Position numbers and translations under genes: made by a program. Positions 1 to 13,100 of a stretch of DNA of 64,000 bases are shown piece after piece. Every line of letters starts with the position of its first letter. Position 1 is the first letter of the stretch. The notes beneath the pieces were generated by a model that did no database searches, was not told the origin of the DNA, and saw nothing but the letters and a program-made list of their open reading frames with translations. This stretch comes from Nymphaea colorata (Eukaryota > Streptophyta > Magnoliopsida > Nymphaeales > Nymphaeaceae): the NCBI RefSeq assembly GCF_008831285.2, contig NC_045140.1:23640131-23704130 (forward strand). Reading direction: 5' to 3'.

Positions 1-1767
1 TTGTTGAGAACAAGATTTGCGATCCATCTATAAGTACACCCACTGTTTGTTTATCATATTTCCATTTTCAAGTATATGCTATGCCACAAGGGTGCGGATG
101 CGATACGGGGATACGGGTGTGGATACGGCAATTTTCAAAATTTTCGGATACGCGGACACGGCTACATTAAATATTCTAAAAATGATAAGATTAAAAAAAA
201 CATTAAATTAATAGTTCACTCTTACAATCTTGTGAGAAAATGTGTTTTATCACAAAAGTACTGAATATTTGAAAGGATTGTTCATGGAAATAATTGGATG
301 CATCACAAAAAATTGATAAAATGAAAAAAAAAAATTTATTTTTTATTTTTTGCCGTGTCCTAGCCGAGTCCCGTGTCGGAGAGTCGATACGGGTACGCGG
401 TCTCTTTAGCCGCGTCCATGTGACATAGAGTATATGTTTTAAGGTTGTCTGTCCACAAAATAACCTTTTATTTATTTTTTAGCATTTTATTTTTGTATGT
501 TAATTTCTTTTATTCTGGGTGTTCATCCTCTTCAAGTATTCCCTTCTTAAAATCTATCTCATTCTCTTCAACCATTCTTCTTCTCAAATATGATGCCTAA
601 TTTCTCGAAGTCCTAGTATTTTCTCTTGGTTTTTGACCTTACTATTATCTAGATGTCAAAAAATGTATTTCTTAAAGACAATCTCAAGAAAGAGGTTTAT
701 ATAGATCCTCATCTACATTATATTATTAAACAAGAGAAAGTTTTAAAACTCTAACAACTTAAAAGTTAAAACAAACGCCAAAGGCTTGGTATGAAAAATT
801 CAGTAAAGTTGCTACTAATTTTGGTTTAGGATTATGTTTTACGGACACTGCTTTGTTTGAAACAAGGACAAAAACCAAACAGTTTTATATCCAGATCAAT
901 GCCAATAACAGGGAGCAAATCAAATTAAGCAAATGCTGAAGGAGACACTTTGAAATGACAAATCTTAGATACCCAAGGTATTTCTTGGGTATATAAATTG
1001 CCTAAGGTCCAAAAGGTATATTTCCCTTTGAATGAATTTTGCTGCAGATATTGCTGACAGATCAGGTATGGTAATAAGCAAGATAATATCAAAGTGATTA
1101 ATGCAAAAATAAGAACTGACAGCAGAGAAATTCTCAACAGTCAAGAGAGAGATTGCAATTCAAATATGTTAATTTTTTCCCAAAAAACACTCGGAGAGAT
1201 TTTGCAGAACATATTGTGGTATGATCATGATATTTTCATGAAAAATTGAAAGACAATATTTATTTTTAACATATAACAAGAACTGTGTTTCTCCTCTTTT
1301 TATTTATTTTGGAAATATTATCACAATATCTTGAAAATATTGCCAACATTTATGACTAACACGAGAATTTGCCAGAATAGAAAATGAGTTGATCATTAAT
1401 TTATTTTTCCTCTTAATACAAGAACCACAGGAATAGTGCTGCCACCTCAATTGCAATGACCACTTAACCACACCCAGCACCAGTTCATGCATTAAAAATA
1501 TTTACTCCAACCACTTGCAAAGTTTATTGTTTTACTTTTAAGTTATATTTTTCTGCCCAATAAACCATTTTGCCAATGCAGTCCTCTACAGAAAACTGGT
1601 TTACTGGACAATTTTAAGTAAAACATCCAACAAAAACGCGTATGCCTGCTCTTACACTCAACATCATGAAGGATCAAACTACGGGAAAAAACATGCTGCA
1701 ATATACTTCAGTAATTTCAATGGTCATTATGGTAGGAAATGAAAAAAAAAAAATGCAAACAGAGTAC
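1..1767. other. Probable ISA2 intron, otherwise no gene
   Basis: Apart from the MITE at 79-428 I see no exon here. The remaining ISA2 C-terminal exons were searched for on the minus strand (Trp-rich FDWN-like and FLAL-like segments) and not found, so this is read as the 5' part of an intron that continues off the left edge. Confidence 0.5.
79..428. mobile_element. hAT-like MITE, 350 bp, with 8-bp target duplication
   Basis: The ends are imperfect inverted repeats: CTATGCCACAAGG at the left and, read from the right end inward, CTATGTCACATGG. The flanks are the identical octamer AGTATATG (71-78 and 429-436), as expected for hAT transposition. The inside is rich in repeated GATACGGGT-like words at both ends and AT-rich in the middle, with no coding capacity. 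It is the short relative of the element at 10106-11000. It lies downstream of the last visible ISA2 exon, presumably in an intron. Confidence 0.8.
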
Positions 1768-4700
1768 CTGTTAATATAGAGTGGTGACCCTCCTGTTGAT
1801 TGACCATATTCATCACCCATATTGACAATAGGAACACCAAGCGACACATAGAGGATGAACAGAAAATTGTGAATCTGCAAAACAAAGAAAAGTCAGAATC
1901 AAGCACAACAACAGGAATTTTCAGAAATTACCACTGTAATTTCCAAAGTAGAGGGGCCACCTGTCTCAATCGTATTTCTAGAACACTACTTTTACTCGAT
2001 GCACCTTCTTCACCACAATTCCAGCTGAAAAAGATCATGAGAGATATAGAACCATATGTGGAAACACGTCCGATAAAGAAATTACCCACAGCAGATTTTG
2101 GTAAAATAATAGCAAAAGAGCCAGATAATCAAGCATTCCTGTTATATCAAATGAAGGCAAAGGACTAGAGAAAAAATCATGGAAGGGGAAAGATCGATGC
2201 TTATGCCACCATAAGGAAGTAAAGGAGGGGTGACAAGTAAAACAGCAATCAGAATAGAAGAAACGAGTACTCAGGATTTTTGCTTTTTTTTTTTTTCACA
2301 GTACCCTGGTTAGCCAGCAAAACAGAATTTCTGCATTATTTGATGACAATGTACAAGCTCGACTCTGAGGGATTGTTATTAACCCCATTTGCAAGGTGCA
2401 TATGCAGACATGAGAGAGAGAATGAGAGAGATCACAAAAATGTGTCACTGCAACAACCTCTTCAGTATGTTGGTTAGTGGGTTACCATGAAACCCTGCTG
2501 ACTACTTTTCTATCAGTTCCTTATGGTAAAATATTCAACTGTCTTTGCTAGTTAACTTGAAACCAACAATTGGTAAAACCTAAAATAGCATTTGTATAAT
2601 GTCCAAAACCTAGCCTAAACCCCCATATTCAGTATAAACCAGGCTGTAAGTGTCAAAACCCGGTATGGACAACCCCTCAATAGCCTCTTTTTTTCACATT
2701 TTCCGGTCCGTTGAAAACCATTCACATGCGCAAGAATTTCTCTCATTCTTCCATTTTTTCCTTCCTGATGGCCTTAGGGATGTAATCACTTGGGGTCCAG
2801 AAAATTAATAGGACAAAAAAATAAGTCCTTAGGTTTTAACAGCCTATACTCCAGAACTGATATAATATTCTTCAACAAATCTTTACAACTTTCAACAAAT
2901 GAAAAAAAATATACACACACTCATATATATATATATAACATTATTCATTGATAAACATGGTTTCCCTTAGCTGTCAAACAATTACATCTGTCATGCGTCC
3001 AACAATAGCACTCCATTTTATTGCCTACTGTTACCATTGCCTCTATCACTGACTCTCCACAGTTGCTAGTACATGAGTACATCAACCATATTACTATTTT
3101 ACCTAATGCCATTTTCATACAGTAATTTTAAAAGTCACAATCTCAACCAATTACGGGACCAATTTCTTGAACTTTTGTTTGGTATCCATTTCTCAAGATC
3201 ACCAAAGCTTGATTGTAGACTTGTAGCGCCCAAGACAACAAGCACAATAGCAAGGGAATAAGACCTACTGACAATTGAATATCGTGTAAGTTAAACAAGG
3301 AATTGAAGTACAAGAGTATGAAAAGCAATAGAACAGGGTGAAGCAGTAAAAGCATCCTCCCGAAGAAAAGGCAGAAGCACAAAAAACAAATACCTAGACA
3401 AGGTCAAGGAAGTAAATAAGTAACAACCGGACAAGAAACCTATATCAATCTGCCTTTAGCAGTCATCCTTGTTGAGAAAATAGGAGAGAGTTGAGAGAAG
3501 CTAGAGAGGAGAAAAAAAGAGAGAAGGGAGCAGTCTGCCATGCAGCTTCTCCTCTTCCATTAGATTAAAAACTAATTAAGGTTATGTCTAAGCCCTTACA
3601 TAAAGAGTCCAATAAGCAATTAAAAATTCAAAGAACTACCTAACAATAAAATTCCAAAATACAGAAGACCTCAAACCAGTATGTTTTCTCAACAATCCTC
3701 AAAACAGAAAAGGATACATACAAAGACTGGAAAGAAAAAGAAGTTACTAAGTTTTCACCTGAACTCTTCCGAACTCTCAGTCCTACTGCAAGAAATAAAA
3801 GATTCTGAACATTTTATTCACCATCGTTGACTAGGTTAAAATTTGAACAGAAAGAGCCCAAATGAAACATGTGCCAATACCTGAAACAGACCAAGTCCAC
3901 AAGTGACAGCCCAAAGTTCCTTGTAATAAAATTAAACGAGAATCCAGGTCCCCTACCATCTGAGAAGATGTCACTACTGCCATACATTTCCAATAGATAT
4001 GGATTACCTATTCTGGTGTAGTAAAAAATATCTGAATCGGTTGGAGTGTGTGTGTGAGAGAGAGATAGAAGGCATCTGCAAGGGTAACTGGACAAGGGAA
4101 ATTAAAGAGCTTAATACCTTCCACAAAGACGAGTTGCAAGATTGCTTAAAAGACCTTCACCCCTCAAAAACTTTCTCACATCGTAACAGAATTTTGGATT
4201 AACCTCTGCCCACCTTTTCCAATGTGGAAAAGAAATGTCCTGCCCAAGTATACAACTTAGGGGAATCCAGAACCAGAAAAAGAGAGAGAGAGAGAGAGAA
4301 GAAAAAAAGAAAACTTTCAACAAGCATATCAATAAGAGAGGGAGAACAACAGCGATAGTTATCAATGTGTTATAAGAGAAAAGTAATAACTGTGGAATAT
4401 GTAATACACGTATAAAAAATAGAAGATCATGATGAAAAGTACCTTGTGCAATGCCTCAACAGGAGAGAAGCCATCAGCTATCAGCTTGGTTTTGGAAAGA
4501 ACTGGATCAAAAGAAATAGCCTCAATCAAAGGGGATCGGGTTAAAAGCCCCACAGATGGCCCTTCAATAAGTGATGCAGCGTCAACGAAAACAAATCCAT
4601 CAATGTGATAATCATTCACCCAATGCCGAAGACTGTCCATAATCTGGGAAACAAACACTCGCTAGTCAAAATAGCCACCATCATGCAAGACAGGGATGCT

Positions 4701-7118
4701 TAAGATGCCTATGAAGATATAAAAGCAGTTACTTTCTTAATGTGAGGAAACAAAAATAAATGTCCCATAGATTAGCAACAAAAACTTTTATTGTAATGCC
4801 ATGAAAAGTTGAATCAAGTTGATTGAAAATTTTATTCACTGTATTTTTGTGTTATCGTATTATTACTTATGTTCCAAGTTATTTCAACAAATTTTCATAA
4901 CAATGAGACCTTTAAAAGGGTGAACACCCTCGAGTCCCTTCTCATGCTTCCAACTTATTTGCTTCATGTGTTCTCTACCTTTTATTTTTTATCCTTATTT
5001 TAATTTTCTTTTCCTCCTCCCCTTTTAGTTACAACCTTTTTCTTCTCTTTAACCCTTCTTTTCTTTTCTCCTCAAATTTTACAGTGGATCCAGTCCAAAA
5101 ATTGATCTCTGGTTTCAGCAAGGAAACTTCAGCTAACATTAACAAGGATAAAACAGCCTTCATTTATGCGGAGGAGGGAGAGTGCGCGAAGAGGATTTAT
5201 TGGGAATCAATCTTAACTATGGAGGAAGCCCTAGTCATAGATATGGAAGCAATCTTTGCTGCTCACCATCATCATAGGAAGAACAAACTACTTACCAATT
5301 TTGTGGTTATAAATTGACAAAATACAAGACCTAATGCAACCCTGAAGTTCAATATTTGAAACAATTTTGTTGGATATACAGCTAGTTGTGAGAAAGATTC
5401 CGACTTTCTGTCACTACCTGACAGTAAATGTTTTGTTCCTCCTACACATTTTCTGTTTTAGCTTTCCAGTCCTTTTATTTATTGGAAATTTCCATTGCTT
5501 GTATCTCATTAATGCTGGTCTCAGAGTACATCGAAGGCATTTACTGGGCTCCACATATTGAGAAGAGATCTTTCGGTATAATCCAAAATCAAATCAATTC
5601 CTTTTTCTATTTGGCAATTATGTATTGTTGTTTCCCCAATGTATTAAGGAAATAGGTCACACCAACATTGCCAATTGAGAGTGCTGTGTTGTTGTTCCTT
5701 CTTCCTCTTCCTAAAGTCTACATGTTGATAAATTTCACTTTATTTCTTGAAATCTGAAACGGTAGGAGGATAGTGTTTAGACAAAAGACTTGACATTGTC
5801 TCAAAAAGGTATATCCACGAATATTTTCATCTTCTCCATCAAGTCAAGAAAATTTTTTTCTTCTTACTGTTTCTTCTTTCTTTCTTGATTCTCAACTGAA
5901 ACTTGGTTTCTGTCCTTGAATATCTCTCATATACTATTGTTTGTTATCCATATGTTCTTTTCTTTGGGGTCAATCAGAAAAAAAACCATAATTTCATTTA
6001 GAGAAAAGTAATAATAATAATAATTTGTTGGATTATGGAACTTCCTCTTGCCCCCTGCACTTGTCTTCCCCATTCTTCTTCCATCTTATTCTTGTTTGGC
6101 TGCGTAGTTCTCAAGCAAATGCATCAAGGCATGTGGCATGTCAACTCTGAGGCAACAACTTATGTTACAAGTGACATTAGTAGGCACTTAAACTTAGTTC
6201 ATTGTTTTGATGAAAACAATATTGTAACTGGAGATGGATACAAATACTCTATATTTTTCTATGCTATGATTTATAAATAGCCATCACGACCACCTTATTT
6301 CCCCAAAACATTAGAGAAACTGAAAACAATATTATATCATGGACAAAAATGTGTAACTATATAAATAAAAAAAATGCATGCGCATACTTTTGAGGACCAG
6401 AATGTCAAAGAGAATGAGAAGCCACCATGACATATCTTTAGATAAAAAAGGGGAAAAAAATGCACATAAGGCCTATATAATCAGAACAAAATAATAAATA
6501 TTTTACCATCCTTTGGACCACTGGAGTATTGCAATTTAAACGACGGACAGCTTCAGATTTGGGATTCCTGTATACACAAACTTACACATATAAGTTCAGT
6601 TTCTAAAAGATTCTCCATCTCCCCCCTCCCATCCCCCGCCCCCAATAAACAGAGAAAAAGAAAAAAAAACAACAGTGTTAGACTGTTAGTTCAAGTTCGT
6701 AAAATGAATTCTTTTTTTTTAATGATAATATATTCACCTCTCAACAATGTAATAAGAAGAATTGTCAATTCCAGAAAATGACGTTGCCTGAGAAGTAGAA
6801 TCTCTTCCTTCTCCAGTCTGAGTAAAAATGACTTCTAAAAGAACCTGCAGTGTCATAGAAAAATGTGAGCCATAAGGGCACCAGTCATAGTGCATTATGA
6901 TCAGAAGCTGTTTATCAAGGAATTACAAGCCTAGCTCAAAGAAAATTAGATCACATTTTCATGAAAGAAACGAGATAGGCCAAGACTTCAAATCTATGCT
7001 TCACAAAATGATCCAACTGTACCAGGAAATGCACCACTATAACATCAAGAAAATAGAAAATTTTGAGTAGATTACATTAGCAAAAAATTGTAGCAATTAG
7101 CAAGAACAATTGTGTTTC

Positions 7119-7168
<50 letters not shown>

Positions 7169-10100
7169 GACACACAATTGTTTGCAAATGCAATCTATTC
7201 CAATCTTTTTATTTTTCTATTTTTACATTCTTTGAAAACAAGGTCAATTTAGAGGGTTTCTTGGTGATTGTAAAGAAAAGACTCAAAAGACTACTGGATC
7301 AGGTAAAAAGAATTTGGTCTATACAATCTGAACTAAACTGTGTTTACATGTCATTCCAGCAAATATATACCCATTTGCTGTGTTAATAGTCTATATCATG
7401 TAGTTATTCAGCAACCAGAACATACACCCCAGGTCCCCAACCTTGTCAATCGGCTAAGGGAGCAAAGAAAGTTTCCTTCCTTTTGTTTGTCCTTACTGCC
7501 CTTCCTCTAGCTAATGTTACTCCGAGTCTGGCATGCCATCTTCCACTCATCCCCGATATGATGCCTTCTAGGTTGACTAATATGAATTTAAGCTAGAATC
7601 ATTAGATGAACCTTGAATGTCCTCTGTTTTATCCGATCACCAGGTGCAGCCAAGGCACTTAGGTGAGTCAAGAGCCTGGCAGGAATAAGTGCAATAAGTG
7701 GCCCACCCCCAAAAAAAAAGGAAACAAATAAAATTTAACATTCATTGCTAAAATCAGTGTTATCTGAATTGGCCTAAATCGGTAGACTCAATTCCAGGGC
7801 TGATTTAGGGTTTGCCACCTCTCACATTTCAACCATCTGCTTAATATATATTAGACTTTCTATTTTTTAACTATGTTTATAAATTTTTTCTGTTTGTTTC
7901 TTTTTAAAATGATTTTTTTAATATTTATGGCCACTTCACCTGAATCAACAGATTGGCCATTCGGTTCCTGAACTTAATAACACTGGTTAAAATTAACATT
8001 GAAACTGAAGAATTTCTCAATGGAAAACCTATACTTATAACAATAAAATTATTATAATGCACGATAACTTAAATATGTTAAACACATAATTAGAAGCTTG
8101 GAAGATCAAATTTAATGAAGTTGACAAGTAAAAGTTTATATGGCACCAAGAAAAAGTAAATACCAATAGCGTAGAGCATGCACAATCTTACCATTTCCAA
8201 AATTCCAACTGTTAAATCTTTAATTCTAGTAATTTTAATTGATATATATATTTTTTTTTAAAAGAGGGAATATAACTCCTTAATATAACATAGTTCATGT
8301 TAACACTGCATGCTGTAACATTGCTGTAATTCTAATAAATGATAGAAGTACTAAGAAGATAACGCACATATAAAAATACAAATTGCAAATTCAAAATAAC
8401 ATAGGTTATTCAAAGTATAACAGTACATAAGTTATTACTGAGTCTGTATGAAAAGGATAAAAGAATGAAACATAAGGAAAAAGAAGAGATTAGGTTGTCA
8501 ATGGAAAAATGCCAAGGCAATCTTGCAGGCATTTTCAAATACTACAAGACACTGTCCTTGTCCAGATCAGTCGAGATTCAACTGTTGTCATGAAATTCAA
8601 AATGACAAATAAAATTTGTAGTGCTGTTATAAATCAAATCCTATTGCACAAAATTGCTCGGTTCTTTCAGGTATCATAGGTAGATAAAAGCATTGTTGTA
8701 AGTACCTTCCCTCACATTTACATGAAAATGGGCAAACTGCATGTGCACTTATTTTACACAACCATCAAATCAAAAGCACCTCCCCCAACCCCATCCTTCC
8801 ACTCCACCACCTCCACCGCCCACAAACCCCTCAGCAGACGTGCACACACAGATCCCTGCATTGTTTTTGGAGTTGCTGACATCCTGACATGTGGGTTGTC
8901 ATCAACAAAATGACTTTCAAACTGCTAACAGATCTACACTAAACTGGTTTCAACTCTACTGGGACCAAGAAAATCAAATTCAAGACTCGAACAATAGGCT
9001 ACTTTAAGTTATTTCAGCTATTTATATTACTATATGCATTCATGTGACAATCAGAACATAAAGAAAACACTAGGACAACAAATGGAAGGAAAAGCAAGAA
9101 CAACGGATAAAGCAAACCAGCTAGTTCTTCCAAGTGTTCAAGAAATTTTTCACGCATGTCACATGCTTTGGATTTAAAAAAAAAAAAACTTTACGCACTT
9201 CAATTTTGTTTTCATGCAACGCCTTAACCATGGCCTTCATTGAATTGCTTGATGATGTCCCATCACCGAGAGGCCCATATGAGTTCATTGGTGAAAAGAA
9301 GCTGCACATACAAGGCTATATATAAGCATATGAAGTTATAAGCATCATATATAATATGTATTCTATGTGTGTGCATGTGTATGTATGTTTGTATCTTTGT
9401 AGTCAAAGTCTTGAGTAGTTGGTTGCCAATCAACTAGTCCTCAAGCCAAAATCAGCCTGAACCTAGGTCATCTCAAGTAAGCCCTTTGACCAACTGATTT
9501 GCATTCAAAAAATAATAGCGAAGCAAATAATATCGGTTCAATAGACTGATACCCCTGTGTCCTTCTCTCTCCCATGAGTCCCAACCAACAAGTATGTTTC
9601 TTTTTTCATTTTTTTTCCTCCTTTTCCTGTCATCTTCGTGCAACTTGCATTGCACTTTTTTCTTCCTGCTTCCAGCTTTACCTTTTGTCTTCGTTTTTTG
9701 CTCTTTCACTTTTTGCTGAGTTGATATTATGATGCCTATAACCATCTGATGTAATTGGTGCTTCTTCTTTTCTATGATGAACGAAGTGTTGAAGTTTTTT
9801 GTGCTCTTTTCTTTAATCTTGCATATGGACAATGGCATCAAATACTTATAAATTAGTTTATCATCATATTATGTGATGTGCCTGTTGCTTATATATCTTT
9901 TTGTTGATTCAGTAATAGAGACCAGACTAGTTCCACCAAGTCATCAGGAGATATATTGTAATGCCCCATTCTGAAAGGTTTAGTCTCATACCTAAGATTG
10001 TTAAAAATCTTGGGAAACATAAAAAAGGGATTGTTAAGTGGTTGACTCTCCTGGTTTCTAGTCATTTTATGAAGGAACTAAAGCTGCTAGAAGGAGGGTT

Positions 10101-13100
10101 GGGATCTATGTCACATAGGTATGGGGAAGTGGGTACGGGTACGGTGATTTTAAAAAATCTTGGTATGGCCGATTCTAAAAAAAAAGAAATCATATGTATA
10201 ATCTCATAAAAAGCATAAATAAATTTTAGGTTGAAGACATAAATAGACTTTAAGTTAAAATACATAAATACTATAACAAAATTAATTAAATAAGAAGCAA
10301 CACAAATATGATAGGAAGGCGTATTTATGTTGCATAATACACAGAACTATGAGGGCATAACGATTAACATAACAGCATAATGAGATTATGCAAAAATTAA
10401 CAGCAATGCCATAAGCAAGAGGGCAAATCGGCAGGTTTTGAAGCATAACCTAAGCAAGAGGGCAGGCAAACAAGCATAACTTATATATATAATTAACAAT
10501 ATTTACAGGTCTACACAAGCATAACCTAAAAAACAGGGCAAATTGGCAGGTTTAGAAGAACAGCAGATGATTATATAGAACGGAAGCAACGACAAATGAT
10601 TATGCAGTGGCAGATGATTATCCAAAACGGAAGCAGCAGATCTAGAAGAACCAGAAGAGGGAAGATTTTGAAGAGCAGCAACCTTTAAAAAATAGAAAAA
10701 AATAATTTATGCCGTCGGTGAAGACTGCCACCATCCATCGCTGGTCGGCACCGCCGGCCGGTGAAGCTCCCACTATTGCCAACCATGACGTTCTGTTTTG
10801 GAGCTGTGGTATGTTGAGGACAAAGAACAGGTTGGAAGAGGAAGAGGCGTCGGGTACTTCAAAGATTAAAGAAAATGGTTTCGATCGGTTCTGACCCGAA
10901 ATCAATGCAAACGTACCTTACCATACCCACGTACCAGTCTTCCTCTACCGGCATACCGGTGCGAGTAGGTGACTATCCCAAGCGTACCACTATGACATAG
11001 GTTGGGATTTGCCGAACTAGGAGCCCGAGCTCCATGTTGATACAGCTAGCATTAGCGCCAGTTCAACACTTGGACCAGGGTCCCATACACACGGATGTAT
11101 GTGCCTTGGAGTGTGAGAGTGTAGTCCTATATCGAATATATACATACACACACACACACATGCACATGCACACACATATATATAGTTCCTGAATGGTGAC
11201 TCTAGATTTAGTTGGACATCTGGAGACATTAAATCTAGGTCATCTGATTCTAAATCAAGTGGCTCAGATCTCCCATCTCTCCCTCTCCTCTCTCTCTCTC
11301 TCTCCTCCTCATCTTTATGCAAGGAGGAAGCCCCACCATCGATGGTAGGGAAGGAGCCGTCGGGCCCCCCCCTTGCCTTTACCCATCATCGGCAGAGGCA
11401 AACAAACCTCTACCCTGCAAGAAGATGAGAGATGGAGAGGGAGAGAGAATTCACGAGGAGAGAGAGGAAGGGAGGGGGAGATGGGAGATCTGGGCCATCT
11501 GATCTAGAATCGGATGGCCTAGATTTGATGTCCCCAAATGTTTTAAAAAAAAAATCATATTTACAAGTCAGTTTTCCTATACAAATATATATATGGAAGT
11601 CATGAGTTAGTAAAGCTCTTGAAATTACTTGGTGGAACTAGTCAGGTCTCTAAAAAGAAAACAAAAGAATATATAAGCACAATGATTAAAATGTCAGAAG
11701 TAATGAAAACATGATAATGCTGTGAATCAATTATTTCATCCCACTTAAGAGTCTATACACAAACACATCATATCATATGTAACATTGTCACAAAAAACGT
11801 GTATGGGTATTATACGGCGAGGAATTTCTCGGGTATAACACGGCAAAGTTGTATATCTCAGAATAAAACGGAAAAATCTCGGCAAATTTTTTAAAAATTT
11901 AAAACATTTAATCAATCTTAAAAATTATAAAAAAATAATAATAATACGAAAAAACACAAAAATACACGTATAATATGCGTTTTTTTTACGTTTTCTTTTT
12001 TCTGGCTTTTTCTTAAAAAAGAGGCTTTGTTTCACGTTTAATACGGCTGACTCTGTCTTGGCGTATTATACACGTTTTTTTCCAACAAGACGCGTTTTTT
12101 GTGACAGTGATGTAAACTAATTTATAAGTATTTGATGCCACATAAAACTTAAAAAGGTGCATTGTCAATTCTCACTAATGTGATTGCTTGTCTGCAACAT
12201 GATAATTTTTATAGTAAACTAATCCATGAGATTGGTCTCTCCAGTAAATGTTTCATTTTCTGGTTTCCATTTGTCATACTTGATAGTTATCATATTTTCT
12301 GTAGTGGCACTGACACATTATGTAACTTGGCTAGCTTATATTAGGTATTCAAATTAAAAGAACAAGAATGAGCACAAGTATATCGCAATAAGAAATACTA
12401 GCCGGGAGCAAACATAACAAAAGTTACAAGATAAGCACATAAATATCTACTCAGTCCTATACTGAACCAAAAGTGGAAACCACACAAGTGAAAGATTTTT
12501 TCAAATTCCTAACTTTCAGATGCATGATCAGCATAATGGTAGAAGAAGACAGGACACACTCACTGATATGGAAAATAAGGTCCGTACTCCTCAATAAATG
12601 GAAAAATTGGTTCTAGAAGAACTGCATTTACACCTGTAGAGAAGAAGGAATGTATAAAAAAAATGCTTAAGAACTGAGATTGATTAACAGTCAATGATAG
12701 ACTCAGTTACCGAGCTTCTTGAAATGATCTAGCTTCTCAACAACACCAAGAAACGTGCCAGCAACAGCACTAGGTAATTCACTAGATATATCCTCTGTAA
12801 AGCGTTGTACATTCAACCGATATACGACCATTTCCTCCATTGGCGTGCTGAAAAATCAAATTAACACACCTTTCTATAGCAAACTAAAACAGCCTAAACT
12901 TACATGGACAATCAACAAGGCCCAGAATTGTTCATTCAGTAACTAAAAACTTCACAGCCCTTCTCAGAAAGCTGGAGTTAGACATTAGTTGGACAGTAAC
13001 AAACAATTGCTAATAAATGGCATCATAAAAATTTATAACCATATAACCATGAGAATAACAAAACGCACGGACTATTGGACTTCAAAATTTTAGTACAAAA

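Larger units (their letters stand above)
9887..11678. mobile_element. 1.8-kb inverted-repeat element holding nested insertions
   Basis: The arms at 9887-9941 and 11627-11678 are inverted copies. The inner 25 bases match at 24 positions (ACTAGTTCCACCAAGT is shared), and an outer block GCTTATATAT is also shared. Between the arms lie the hAT-like element at 10106-11000 and the hairpin at 11212-11539. This looks like an older terminal-inverted-repeat transposon into which others inserted. The superfamily is not identified, because no flanking duplication was recognised. Confidence 0.6.

Noticed and set aside
6035-6280. An 81-residue plus-strand frame in an ISA2 intron.
   Set aside because: No family resemblance, no splice support and no conserved motif; probably chance.
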